A stretch of DNA of 64,000 bases from an uncultured Butyricicoccus sp. (GTDB lineage: Bacteria; Bacillota; Clostridia; Oscillospirales; Butyricicoccaceae): the NCBI GenBank assembly GCA_944376065.1, contig CALWBL010000003.1, positions 169,349 through 233,348 of the forward strand. The letters run 5' to 3'. The notes below the pieces were generated by a model that was given only the letters and a program-made list of their open reading frames with translations, was not told the origin of the DNA and did no database searches. Positions 37,020 through 45,433 of this stretch are shown piece after piece. Every line of letters begins with the position of its first letter. Position 1 is the stretch's first letter. Position numbers and translations under genes: made by a program.

Positions 37020-37601
37020 TTACTCAACGTCAATACCAAAGTTGTTGCACAGTGCAGCAAGACCACCTTGATAGCCACTACCAATAGCGTTAAACTTCCA
37101 TTCGCCATTATTTTTATAAAGCTCACCAAATACAACTGCAGTTTCAATGGAGAAATCCTCCCCCAAATCATAACGCATAAGTTCCTGATTTGTGCTTTCA
37201 TCTATAATACGGATAAAAGCATTATTTACCTGACCAAAATTTTGTCTGCGTTCATCAGCCTCATAAATTGTAGCAGTAAATGCAATCTTAGTTATGTTTG
37301 CAGGTACACGAGTTAAATCAACAAGAATTTGCTCATCATCACCATCACCATCGCCGGTTCTGTTATCACCAATGTGTTCAACACTACCAGATGGATGCTT
37401 TAGATTGCCATAGAATACAAAATCATCAGAACAAGTTGATTTTCCATTATCTGCAAGCATAAATGCTGCTGCATCAAGGTCAAACGCTCCACCAGTATCA
37501 AATCGGTTAACGTCCCAACCAAGTCCAACTACAACTTTAGTTAGTCCAGGATTATCTTTTGTAAGACTTACTTTTTGACCTTTTTTTAAACTGATTGGCA
37601 T
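37020..37601 (-). CDS. TerD family protein
   Basis: A 193-residue TerD paralogue. The N-terminus [35 protein letters not shown] leads into the acidic Ca2+-binding [27 protein letters not shown] and [23 protein letters not shown] complete the typical fold. It is very close in sequence to the next paralogue, pointing to recent duplication. RBS AGGAGG. TerD proteins are linked to tellurite and general envelope or DNA stress; the biochemical role is unclear. Confidence 0.94.
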   Translation of the reverse strand: MPISLKKGQKVSLTKDNPGLTKVVVGLGWDVNRFDTGGAFDLDAAAFMLADNGKSTCSDDFVFYGNLKHPSGSVEHIGDNRTGDGDGDDEQILVDLTRVPANITKIAFTATIYEADERRQNFGQVNNAFIRIIDESTNQELMRYDLGEDFSIETAVVFGELYKNNGEWKFNAIGSGYQGGLAALCNNFGIDVE

Positions 37602-37621
37602 AATAAACTAACCTCCTAAAT

Positions 37622-38203
37622 TTATGCAACTTCTATACCATAGTGGCCGCACAAAGCGGCAAGACCACCTTGGAAACCACTCCCAATAGCATTAAATTTC
37701 CATTGACCATTATAGCGATAAAGTTCACCAACTACAATAGCCGTTTCAATAGAAAAATCCTCACCTAAATCATAACGAATAAGGTCAGTGCCTGTTATGA
37801 TATCCTGAATATGAATATAAGAATTGCTTACTTGACCGAAGTTTTGTCTGCGTTCATCAGCTTCATAGATTGTAACAGTAAACGCAATTTTATCAATATT
37901 TGCAGGGATTTTTGTAAGGTCAATTTCAATTTGTTCATCATCACCCTCACCCTCACCAGTGCGGTTATCACCCATATGCTTTACACTTTGGCTTGAATGT
38001 GTGAGATTACCATAAAATATAAATTCATTTTCTGTTGGGCATTTGCCGTTAGCTCCAACCATAAAAGCACATGCATCAAGGTCAAAAGCTACACCTGAGT
38101 CAAAAGCATTTACGTCCCAGCCAAGCCCGACTATGATTTTTGTTAAGTTTGGATTATCTTTTGTTAAATCTACTTTCTGTCCTTTTGTTAGATTTATAGG
38201 CAT
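37622..38203 (-). CDS. TerD family protein
   Basis: A 193-residue TerD protein. [15 protein letters not shown] starts it; [11 protein letters not shown] and [17 protein letters not shown] are the Ca2+-site and core motifs. The ATG at 38203 sits 8 nt after AGGAGG; a second ATG at 38209 is only 2 nt from the site and is unlikely. It is translated first of the three TerD genes, 14 bp after telA. Confidence 0.94.
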   Translation of the reverse strand: MPINLTKGQKVDLTKDNPNLTKIIVGLGWDVNAFDSGVAFDLDACAFMVGANGKCPTENEFIFYGNLTHSSQSVKHMGDNRTGEGEGDDEQIEIDLTKIPANIDKIAFTVTIYEADERRQNFGQVSNSYIHIQDIITGTDLIRYDLGEDFSIETAIVVGELYRYNGQWKFNAIGSGFQGGLAALCGHYGIEVA

Positions 38204-38217
38204 ATTCATAACCTCCT

Positions 38218-39369
38218 TTATTTATTTTGAGGATTTTGTATTGGTTTATTATAACGCTTATAAAAATCCTCCTTTATAGCCTCAAGACGTTTTTGGTCAT
38301 CAAGGCGTTGTTTTCGGGCATTTTCTTGAATTTGTCTGGTCTCATCAATACCAGAAACAATAGTTTGCCATGTACGCTCAAGAGTCTCCATTTTAATTGA
38401 GCTGCCTGAAGCCATTCTGGCAATCATTTTAGATTGTTCAGCAGTATTTTGAGCATTTTTGATAAGCATTTCGTTTGTTTTCTCATCAAGAGCCGCCATA
38501 GCATCAGCTTGAAGTTTTTGACGTTTAAGCATAATAGCTTGAGTCAAAGCCTGTTTAAACACAGGTAAGGTAATAATAAATGCAGAATTTATCTTGCGAA
38601 CAAGATTCATATTGCTAAATTGCATCGTTTTAATCATTGGTATAGATTGAATAGCTACATTTTCAGCCGTTCTTAGGTCTTGAGTGCGTTGTTCAAGCAT
38701 TAAAAGTGCTTGATTTAGTGTAGTAAGCTCAAACTGAATAGACTGGTCTCCGGTTTGCTCTAAATCGTTTTGACGCTCAGCGATGTAAGCCTCAAGTTCG
38801 CGACAACCCTGTTCGCCTGCAAGAATATATTTTACAAGCTCGTGATAATAACTTACATTTGCTTGGAACATTTCTTCCAGTTTGCGGTTAGATTGCTTAA
38901 TTTCAGATTCATACTGTTTAAGTTGTACATAAATTTTATCTACTTCATCACCCATAGTGTGATATTTTGCAAGCAACTTGTCAAGCTGTTTTCTAAGATT
39001 ACCAAAAAGTTTACCAAATAAACCAGGGTCTTGTTTGATTTCTTCTAAGTCGAACTTGTCCATAATTTTGGTCAGAGTATTGAGCATAGCACTTGAATCA
39101 TCAAGTTGTGACATATTCATGCTACTTAGAACGATATCAGAGCATTTTGAAATTTCCTCTGCTGCCTCAGCACCAAAAGAAACAATGGTTTCAAGATTGT
39201 AAACCTCAATTTGGCTTGCAATTTTATCAACTTCAGGTGAGTTTACAAGAGTTTGGTTCATCTGTTGACGGTCTGCAGCAATATCATATTGCTCATAAAC
39301 CTCAATCTGATTATTGTTATTAGTAGGGGAGATAGGGGCAGAATCCGGTCTGCGGAGATTTAGTGCCAT
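38218..39369 (-). CDS. telA: TelA family toxic anion resistance protein
   Basis: A 383-residue coiled-coil protein of the TelA/KlaA family, named for tellurite resistance and found with TerD in Ter stress modules (YceH in Bacillus). The family core is visible in [56 protein letters not shown] and the C-terminal [23 protein letters not shown]. It is predicted cytosolic. It follows the YceG gene after 3 bp with RBS GGAAGGAG. The molecular function of TelA remains open. Confidence 0.92.
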   Translation of the reverse strand: MALNLRRPDSAPISPTNNNNQIEVYEQYDIAADRQQMNQTLVNSPEVDKIASQIEVYNLETIVSFGAEAAEEISKCSDIVLSSMNMSQLDDSSAMLNTLTKIMDKFDLEEIKQDPGLFGKLFGNLRKQLDKLLAKYHTMGDEVDKIYVQLKQYESEIKQSNRKLEEMFQANVSYYHELVKYILAGEQGCRELEAYIAERQNDLEQTGDQSIQFELTTLNQALLMLEQRTQDLRTAENVAIQSIPMIKTMQFSNMNLVRKINSAFIITLPVFKQALTQAIMLKRQKLQADAMAALDEKTNEMLIKNAQNTAEQSKMIARMASGSSIKMETLERTWQTIVSGIDETRQIQENARKQRLDDQKRLEAIKEDFYKRYNKPIQNPQNK

Positions 39370-39372
39370 AGT

Positions 39373-41616
39373 TTAAAGACTCCTTCCAAAACGTTTTAAA
39401 ATAGAGCTAAATCCGCCTTCATGTACCTCATTAAAATTAGGCACAGGCAAATCATAGATATAATCACCGATTTGATATTCATTTATAATTTGCTGAGAAA
39501 AATGCTGCTCTATACACTGATAGCCAGTTGGCACAAAAAACAGAATATCAAAACCAATCAAATGGAGAAAAGCGACCATAATACTTTCTTCGAGTGAAAG
39601 TGTTTTTTCACCAGTTAAAATAAAGAGCAACTTTGGATTTTTCTTTGTAAAATCAAATTTTTGAATTGTGCGAAGTAAATTTTTATCAAGATTTAGTGCA
39701 GTTGCTATTATTGTGTATTCAGTGCCGTTTTGATATGTGCCATGGATTAACTTCTCATCAAGCAAAATTTGAATTTTATCTAAAAGGTGCTCTTGCATTT
39801 CGTTTCTCAAGATTGCATATTGATAGCTTTTATGTGATTTTATTTTATTTCTTTGCAGTCTGCCGTTTTGCAAAAACTGTGTTGCAAATTGTTTCACAGG
39901 GCTAAAATTTGAAACCCAAGGCAGCTTATTTATAACTATTGTATCTGAAGTGATTAGTTTTTTTATATTCAGCCAATAGTCAGATATTTGACCATTTTTA
40001 ACTCCTGAAACCTTGCCAAACAGCACAGGAATACTGACACTATTTTGGTTTACAGAAAAACCAGTTCTATATTTAAGCTCCTGATCCCAAAGAATGAAAA
40101 TTTCCTCATACATTGTTTGTAAGGTTATAATATCAGCTTTTGCATATTGTTTATCTCTGTACATACCCGAATCAGAGTATAAAAGAGTATCCATTTCACG
40201 TTCGGCTTGATATGCTGCTGTGCTGACTTTCATTTTAGCGGGAGCAGATGGAAAAGAAGTTATAGAAACCGAATTTGTATATCGTATCTCGAGTAAATTT
40301 TCACCCGAAAAAGTGAAAGATTGACTTAAATCGGGCATAATTACAAGCACATCAACAGGCAAATGGGAGAGAAAATTTAAAAATAATTCCTCGTTTGCCG
40401 ATGGTTTAGGGTGAAAAAGTATAAAAACAGCTGGCTGAGAGTTTATATTCCAATTTGAAAATAAATCTTTTTGATATCTTTTAAGCCAACAAAGCAAATA
40501 GACAGCCTTACTTGTAAGTTTTTGAATTGTATTTTGTTTTTGTGAGGCAAGTAAAATATCAATAAATGCCTTTTTGATTATGCTTTCTAGCTCTTTATTA
40601 TTTGTAAAGCTAATATTTTGACCTAAATGGCTTATAAGCTGCTCTATGTTTTGATAATTAGTACGCTTTATACCGTTTATTTCATCAGTTGATGGGGAAG
40701 TAAGCTCATTATTTATAACGAGTAAATTTCTATTTTTTAGATTCTGATAGAAATTACACATATCACTTGAGAATAAAAGCGAGTCCTCAACGCCATATTG
40801 AACAATAAATGCATTATAGAAAAATTCTTTATTATCTCCACGATTTGTTTTTAAAATTTGGGAAATCTCTAATTTGTCCATCCAAGCATTAGTGCAAGGT
40901 TTAAGTTTCGGATTTTCTCCGAAGATTCTTTGGCGATTTTGTTCATCGCTGATGAGTTTTTGTATTTGTTTTAAACTAAAATCTCTAGGAAAACCAGAAA
41001 TTAAATTATAAAGTGTGGAAAACTCACCTTTCGGGTCAAGTTTTAAATATGCTTGTTCACCGGATTGGTTGAGCAAAACAATATCCGCACCAGCTCTGGA
41101 AAGTGCAACTAAAAGCTGGAGTTCATACTGTGAAATCTCCCCAAAGTATAGTATTTTAGGTATGTCATCCTTACCCAACTGACTGACTATACGCTCAAAC
41201 TTATAATAAAGCCAACACATATATTTAATATATGCATTTTTTATTATATTTTCATTTTTTCCTGCTTTGAGCATGTCATCAAATGTAGAAAAAATAGCAG
41301 AGCAAATGTTATTTCGCTGAGAATCTGACATGCGAGGAAGCCATTTTCTAAGTTTTAAATCCAAAAAGACCTTATCCAGTTTAAAATCAGAACCAAGCAT
41401 TTCTGATAAATAGCTTAAATTTTCAGGGGTGGGATTTGGTATGTGACCATCAATAACAACACCATTTTGTCTGGCACAGATATAATATTGTTTTATAAAG
41501 TTTTGAACATCGCTAGAGATACCGTTAAAACGGTAAAAAAATACGAAATTCCCTTTTCTATTATTAAGTGAAAGAAAAAAATCATTAAGTGAGATTAAAT
41601 TTATATTTTTAAACAT
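39373..41616 (-). CDS. YceG_bac family protein (Ter biosynthetic-module component)
   Basis: A 747-residue cytosolic protein matching the YceG family found between terD genes and telA in Bacillus-type Ter operons. Recognisable landmarks are VFFYRFNGISSDVQNFI near the N-terminus, YMCWLYYKFERI, KILYFGEISQYELQLLVALSRAGADIVLLNQSGE and YDFTKK-like strands in the C-terminal part. Anantharaman, Iyer and Aravind proposed such proteins to take part in making a nucleoside-like metabolite; this is not experimentally settled. It is the first gene of the operon, with a clear promoter. The match rests mainly on gene context. Confidence 0.75.
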   Translation of the reverse strand: MFKNINLISLNDFFLSLNNRKGNFVFFYRFNGISSDVQNFIKQYYICARQNGVVIDGHIPNPTPENLSYLSEMLGSDFKLDKVFLDLKLRKWLPRMSDSQRNNICSAIFSTFDDMLKAGKNENIIKNAYIKYMCWLYYKFERIVSQLGKDDIPKILYFGEISQYELQLLVALSRAGADIVLLNQSGEQAYLKLDPKGEFSTLYNLISGFPRDFSLKQIQKLISDEQNRQRIFGENPKLKPCTNAWMDKLEISQILKTNRGDNKEFFYNAFIVQYGVEDSLLFSSDMCNFYQNLKNRNLLVINNELTSPSTDEINGIKRTNYQNIEQLISHLGQNISFTNNKELESIIKKAFIDILLASQKQNTIQKLTSKAVYLLCWLKRYQKDLFSNWNINSQPAVFILFHPKPSANEELFLNFLSHLPVDVLVIMPDLSQSFTFSGENLLEIRYTNSVSITSFPSAPAKMKVSTAAYQAEREMDTLLYSDSGMYRDKQYAKADIITLQTMYEEIFILWDQELKYRTGFSVNQNSVSIPVLFGKVSGVKNGQISDYWLNIKKLITSDTIVINKLPWVSNFSPVKQFATQFLQNGRLQRNKIKSHKSYQYAILRNEMQEHLLDKIQILLDEKLIHGTYQNGTEYTIIATALNLDKNLLRTIQKFDFTKKNPKLLFILTGEKTLSLEESIMVAFLHLIGFDILFFVPTGYQCIEQHFSQQIINEYQIGDYIYDLPVPNFNEVHEGGFSSILKRFGRSL

Positions 41617-41654
41617 ATTTGAAAGCCTCTCTTTTGAGGACTAAAGTCACTTAC

Positions 41655-41683
41655 ATTATAATACATAATCACTTTATTTACAA
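41655..41683 (-). promoter_or_regulatory. Sigma-A-type promoter of the Ter operon
   Basis: On the minus strand TTGTAA, a 17-bp spacer and a perfect TATAAT lie about 40 bp before the YceG gene. No SigB-like or SigW-like signature was noticed. Confidence 0.6.
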
Positions 41684-41732
41684 TAATTTCACTATAAATA
41701 AAAGAAAAATGTGGTTATATTTGAAAAAATTT

Positions 41733-41794
41733 TTACAAAAAATTAACCTCCTTAAAAAATTATATCTTGTTGGATATAAAAATTAGGAGGTTAA
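41733..41794 (-). terminator. Intrinsic terminator of pth
   Basis: On the minus strand a 10-bp stem (41785-41794 with 41743-41752), enclosing a short inner hairpin, is followed by TTTTTTGTAAAAA. Confidence 0.65.
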
Positions 41795-41803
41795 GTTTAT
41801 ATG

Positions 41804-42436
41804 TTATTTTCCGTTAAATTGGTTAGCCGCACTTTGCACACCGCCTGATATAATTTGTTCTGCGGCTTTCATTGCATTATCACATGCTTTGTTTATATTT
41901 TCCTGTTCATCATTTGTAAATCGTGACAGCACCCAATCAGCTAAATCATAATCTTTATGAGGTTTTGCACCTACACCGATTTTAACTCGTGGAAAATCTT
42001 CCGAGTTTAGATGATAAATAATATTTTTTAAACCGTTTTGACCGCCGGCAGAACCTTTAGCCCTAACACGAATGCGTCCAACATCAAGAGAAATATCATC
42101 AGATAGAACAATAATATTTTCTGGTGGAATTTTATAGAAGTTAGCTGCATCACGTACAGCCTCACCAGATAAGTTCATAAATGTTTGTGGTTTCATAAGA
42201 AGAACACGTTTTCCGGCGAGCGTGGTTTCTCCGATAACGGCTTTAAATTTCATTTTATCTATTTTTACGCCGCTTTTTTCGCTGTAACGTTCCAATGCTC
42301 TAAAACCAGCATTATGCCTTGTGCCATCAAATTTTGAACCCGGATTTCCAAGTCCTACAATAAGCCAATTTATAGGCTCAGTTGACTTAACTTCACGCTC
42401 TTTTTCGAGTTTTGCAAAAATATCAAAGATAGACAT
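41804..42436 (-). CDS. pth: Peptidyl-tRNA hydrolase
   Basis: Releases tRNA from peptidyl-tRNA that drops off ribosomes. The 210-residue protein has LIVGLGNPGSKFDGTRHNAGF with the catalytic histidine, KPQTFMNLSGEAV, the aspartate in LSDDISLDVG, and GSAGGQNGLKNI. An N-terminal extension of about 22 residues (MSIFDIFAKLEKEREVKSTEPI) precedes the fold, longer than in most homologues. It lies about 70 bp after fakA with RBS GAAAGGTG. Confidence 0.96.
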   Translation of the reverse strand: MSIFDIFAKLEKEREVKSTEPINWLIVGLGNPGSKFDGTRHNAGFRALERYSEKSGVKIDKMKFKAVIGETTLAGKRVLLMKPQTFMNLSGEAVRDAANFYKIPPENIIVLSDDISLDVGRIRVRAKGSAGGQNGLKNIIYHLNSEDFPRVKIGVGAKPHKDYDLADWVLSRFTNDEQENINKACDNAMKAAEQIISGGVQSAANQFNGK

Positions 42437-42478
42437 GGTTCACCTTTCAATAATAAAATTCACTATTAGACAAACGAT

Positions 42479-42501
42479 AGGCAGGGAATAAATCCCTGCC
42501 T
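42479..42501 (-). other. Hairpin between fakA and pth
   Basis: A 9-bp perfect stem (42479-42487 with 42493-42501) with a 5-nt loop lies right after the fakA stop. The downstream minus-strand side has few T residues, so termination would be partial at best. Confidence 0.45.
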
Positions 42502-42506
42502 AAAAA

Positions 42507-44144
42507 TTATTCAACAGAAACAATGTAATAATAAACTGGTTGACCGCCAAAAACAACACTTATTTCAAGGTTATGATTTTCCTTTCTGAAAAGCTCTGCA
42601 ACCTTGTTTGCATCTTCTTCAGAAACGCCATTGCCATAAATAACAGTACCAAAGGTATGTTCTGGCTTAACCATTTCTTTTGCTAGTTTTTTCATAGCAT
42701 CAAGTGGTTTTTTTGTGTTTGCACAAAGTTTACCCTCACAAAGAGATAGGTATTCACCTTCTTTAATCCTTTTGCCATCAAATTCAGAATTTCTTGCGGC
42801 ATAAGTGAGCTGACCAGCTGTTACAAGCTGTAACGCCTCTTTCATTGAATTTATATTGTCTTCGGTTTCAGCATATTCATCAAAGGCTAAAAGTGCAGAC
42901 ATACCTTGTGGAATATTGCGTGTTGGTATAACAACAACCTGCTTATCAGAAAGTTCGATTGCCTGTTCAGCCGCCATAATAATATTTTTATTATTAGGGA
43001 ATACAAAAACCACCTCTGCTGGTGTTTCATCAATCGCATATAAGATATCATTTGTAGATGGATTCATTGTCTGACCACCTTGAACCACAACATCACAGCC
43101 AAGGTCAGTAAATACATCTTTTAGACCATCACCAGCGGCAACTGCAACAAAACCATATTTGCATTTGGGTTCTTTTATAACGCGTTTTCTGGGTTCAGTG
43201 CTTTCAATAACCTTTGCAGTGTGCTGTTCACGCATATTCTCAACTTTAACAGTTAAAAGTGGGCCGAATTTTAATCCTTCCTCAAGAACCTTATTTGGCT
43301 GGTCGGTGTGAACATGAACCTTTACAATGTCATCGTCATCAACAACAACAAGGCTATCGCCAATTTCGTTTAAAATGCCACGAAGTCTGCTAATGTTTCG
43401 TCCTTTATTAAGACGCTGCGCAATAATTTCGGTGCAATAAGTGAATGTTATATCTTCATCAGATATTTCAGAGAAATCAGCACTGAAATTTTCGGCATTT
43501 GTATTAGCATATTCATGCTTAATGCCTAAAAATGCATCACGCATACCTTCAAGTATAGTTAAAAGACCAAAAGCACCCGCATCAACAACATCAGCTTTTG
43601 CAAGAACAGGGTTTTGCTGCTTGGTTTCGGCTAGAGCGGTTTGACCACGCTCTAAAATCGCGTCAAACACCTCACGGACTGAAAGGTCAGGCTCCGCCTG
43701 ACAACGCTCAACTGCATACTGTGCAGAGACCCTGGAAACGGTCAAAATTGTGCCCTCAGCGGGTTTCATTACTGCCTTATATGCAGCATCTACACCCTCA
43801 CGCATTGCAAGTGCTAAATCTCGACCACAAGCCTCGGTTTGGCTTTTGAGCTTTTTAGCCATACCACGGAACAAAAGGGAAAGAATAACGCCTGAATTAC
43901 CCCTGGCGCCACGGAGCAGGGCGGAAGCGGTGCAGTCAACCGCTTTTGCAAGTGTTGGCTCATTTAGCTTTTCCAATTCTTTTACAGCAGCAGACATAGT
44001 CATAGCCATATTGGTTCCGGTATCTCCGTCTGGTACAGGAAAAACGTTCAGCTGGTTTGCTCGCTCTTTTTTGTCAGCGATAGCATACGCACCTTGTATT
44101 ACCATTGACTGGAAAAGTGAGCCGTTTAGTTTTTGCTCTGTCAT
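42507..44144 (-). CDS. fakA: DAK2 domain fatty acid kinase catalytic subunit (FakA/YloV)
   Basis: A 545-residue protein; FakA phosphorylates fatty acids presented by FakB for membrane lipid synthesis. The DhaL-type kinase domain has NVFPVPDGDTGTNM, ASALLRGARGNSGVILS and the Mg2+ aspartates. A middle region with VVVDDDDIVKVHVHTDQPNKVLEEG and a C-terminal FakB-interaction domain follow. It lies 32 bp after the Asp23 gene, the standard yloU-yloV order. Confidence 0.95.
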   Translation of the reverse strand: MTEQKLNGSLFQSMVIQGAYAIADKKERANQLNVFPVPDGDTGTNMAMTMSAAVKELEKLNEPTLAKAVDCTASALLRGARGNSGVILSLLFRGMAKKLKSQTEACGRDLALAMREGVDAAYKAVMKPAEGTILTVSRVSAQYAVERCQAEPDLSVREVFDAILERGQTALAETKQQNPVLAKADVVDAGAFGLLTILEGMRDAFLGIKHEYANTNAENFSADFSEISDEDITFTYCTEIIAQRLNKGRNISRLRGILNEIGDSLVVVDDDDIVKVHVHTDQPNKVLEEGLKFGPLLTVKVENMREQHTAKVIESTEPRKRVIKEPKCKYGFVAVAAGDGLKDVFTDLGCDVVVQGGQTMNPSTNDILYAIDETPAEVVFVFPNNKNIIMAAEQAIELSDKQVVVIPTRNIPQGMSALLAFDEYAETEDNINSMKEALQLVTAGQLTYAARNSEFDGKRIKEGEYLSLCEGKLCANTKKPLDAMKKLAKEMVKPEHTFGTVIYGNGVSEEDANKVAELFRKENHNLEISVVFGGQPVYYYIVSVE

Positions 44145-44175
44145 TTTTATAAACTTCTCCTTACTAAATTGAAAC

Positions 44176-44526
44176 TCAGTCGGTTTTGATGCTTTCTACA
44201 TAAATATCGACATTTTTTACATCAATACCAGTTAGACGTTCAACATGATAGCGTACTTCCTTAATCATAGACCGACAAACCGAAGTAATATTGATTCCAT
44301 GCTCAACGGCAATGTGCAAATCAATATTCACGCCACCATCTTCAGCCTCACGAACTTTTACGCCGCGGCGTTGGTTTTCAATACGCAGAAGGTGAGACAA
44401 TCCGTCGGATACCGAACGAACGGTCATGCCTTTTACGCCGAAACAGGACGATGCAGCATGACCTGCAATGTCAGCAATTACCTCCTGAGTGATTTCGATA
44501 TATCCCAAATCGGTGTGAATAGTCAT
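44176..44526 (-). CDS. Asp23/Gls24 family envelope stress protein (YloU)
   Basis: A 116-residue Asp23 domain protein. The family pattern is seen in LGYIEITQEVIADIAGHAASSCFGVKGM, and VKVREAEDGGVNIDLHIAVEHGINI. Asp23 proteins line the membrane and are linked to cell-wall stress. The RBS is GGGAGG, and the gene is paired with fakA. Confidence 0.93.
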   Translation of the reverse strand: MTIHTDLGYIEITQEVIADIAGHAASSCFGVKGMTVRSVSDGLSHLLRIENQRRGVKVREAEDGGVNIDLHIAVEHGINITSVCRSMIKEVRYHVERLTGIDVKNVDIYVESIKTD

Positions 44527-44577
44527 GAAGAATCCTCCCTGAATCTAAATGTCAGCTTAACTTAAATTGATATTATT

Positions 44578-44606
44578 ATTCTATAACATTTTTACACTTA
44601 GTACAA
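44578..44606 (-). promoter_or_regulatory. Candidate promoter of the Asp23-fakA-pth operon
   Basis: On the minus strand TTGTAC, a 17-bp spacer and TAGAAT lie about 55 bp before the Asp23 gene. Confidence 0.5.
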
Positions 44607-44702
44607 GAAATTTTTCAAAAAACACCTATTCGTAATAAACAAAAAACAACTAAATAAGTTAAATGCACTATAAATCTTTTTTATGTTTATTTTTATTAAA
44701 AG

Positions 44703-44718
44703 GCAAACAAATGTTTGC
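44703..44718 (+). promoter_or_regulatory. Candidate LexA (SOS) box in the lexA promoter
   Basis: A 16-bp inverted repeat GCAAACA-AA-TGTTTGC overlaps the -35 hexamer of lexA. It resembles the Gram-positive GAAC-N4-GTTC box, with AAAC/GTTT half-sites, and would let LexA repress its own gene. Other species' boxes vary, so this is inference from position and symmetry. Confidence 0.55.
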
Positions 44719-44743
44719 AATTTGTTATATCATGCAATATAAT
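44715..44743 (+). promoter_or_regulatory. Promoter of lexA-recG
   Basis: TTGCAA, a 17-bp spacer and a perfect TATAAT lie about 95 bp before lexA. The 44527-44836 gap holds this, the SOS-like box and the divergent Asp23 promoter. Confidence 0.6.
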
Positions 44744-44836
44744 ATTATAAAGTGGTATAATTATGCTGTTAAGTGAAATTATTATTAAAATAAAGATAAA
44801 TTTTAGTGCTTTAGATGCTGTTTAGGAGGAAATGAT

Positions 44837-45433
44837 ATGAAACCACTAACAGAAAAACAAAAGCGAATTTTAGATTACATAACTGAATATACATTAAAGC
44901 AAGGTTATCCGCCATCTGTGCGTGAAATATGTAATGAGGTTGGTCTGCGTTCGCCGTCAACTGTTCATTGCCACATAAAAAAGCTGCGTGAACTTGGATA
45001 TCTTGAGCGTGATGATGGTCGTACCCGCTCGCTCTCTGTGCGTGGTGGTGCAGCCGTTATACCAAGAGTTCCAATCTTAGGCAGAGTTACAGCCGGTATG
45101 CCCGCACTTGCTGTCGAGCAGATTGAGGGCTATGTGCCATATGAAAACGCCAAAACCCCGAACGAATATTTTGCCCTTAGAATAAACGGCGAATCTATGA
45201 TAGGTGCGGCAATTATGGATGGTGACCTTATTATTGTTCGCAGACAACAAACTGCAAGAAATGGCCAAATTGTCGTTGCTCTTATTGAAGATGAGGCGAC
45301 ATGTAAGCGTTTGCTGCTTGAGAATGGTGAGGTTTGGCTTATGCCCGAAAATGACGCTTATCCACCAATTAACGGTGAAGATTGCTCAATTCTAGGTGTT
45401 GTAACTGCGGTTTATCGTGAATATTATGCGTGA
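44837..45433 (+). CDS. lexA: LexA repressor
   Basis: SOS repressor that cleaves itself when RecA is activated. The 198-residue protein has an N-terminal winged helix (LTEKQKRILDYITEYTLKQGYPPSVREICNEVGLRSPSTVHCHIKKL), the Ala-Gly cleavage site in GRVTAGMPA near residue 85, the catalytic serine in NGESMIGAAIMDGD, and the catalytic lysine in ATCKRL. The RBS is TAGGAGG. The stop codon overlaps the recG start, so the two are cotranscribed. Confidence 0.96.
   Translation: MKPLTEKQKRILDYITEYTLKQGYPPSVREICNEVGLRSPSTVHCHIKKLRELGYLERDDGRTRSLSVRGGAAVIPRVPILGRVTAGMPALAVEQIEGYVPYENAKTPNEYFALRINGESMIGAAIMDGDLIIVRRQQTARNGQIVVALIEDEATCKRLLLENGEVWLMPENDAYPPINGEDCSILGVVTAVYREYYA

Noticed and set aside
37005..37316. 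103-codon plus-strand frame overlapping a terD gene
   Set aside because: It lies over the conserved TerD coding sequence on the other strand and has no ribosome site.
43750..44172. 140-codon plus-strand frame
   Set aside because: It is antisense to fakA, whose protein is full length and strongly conserved.
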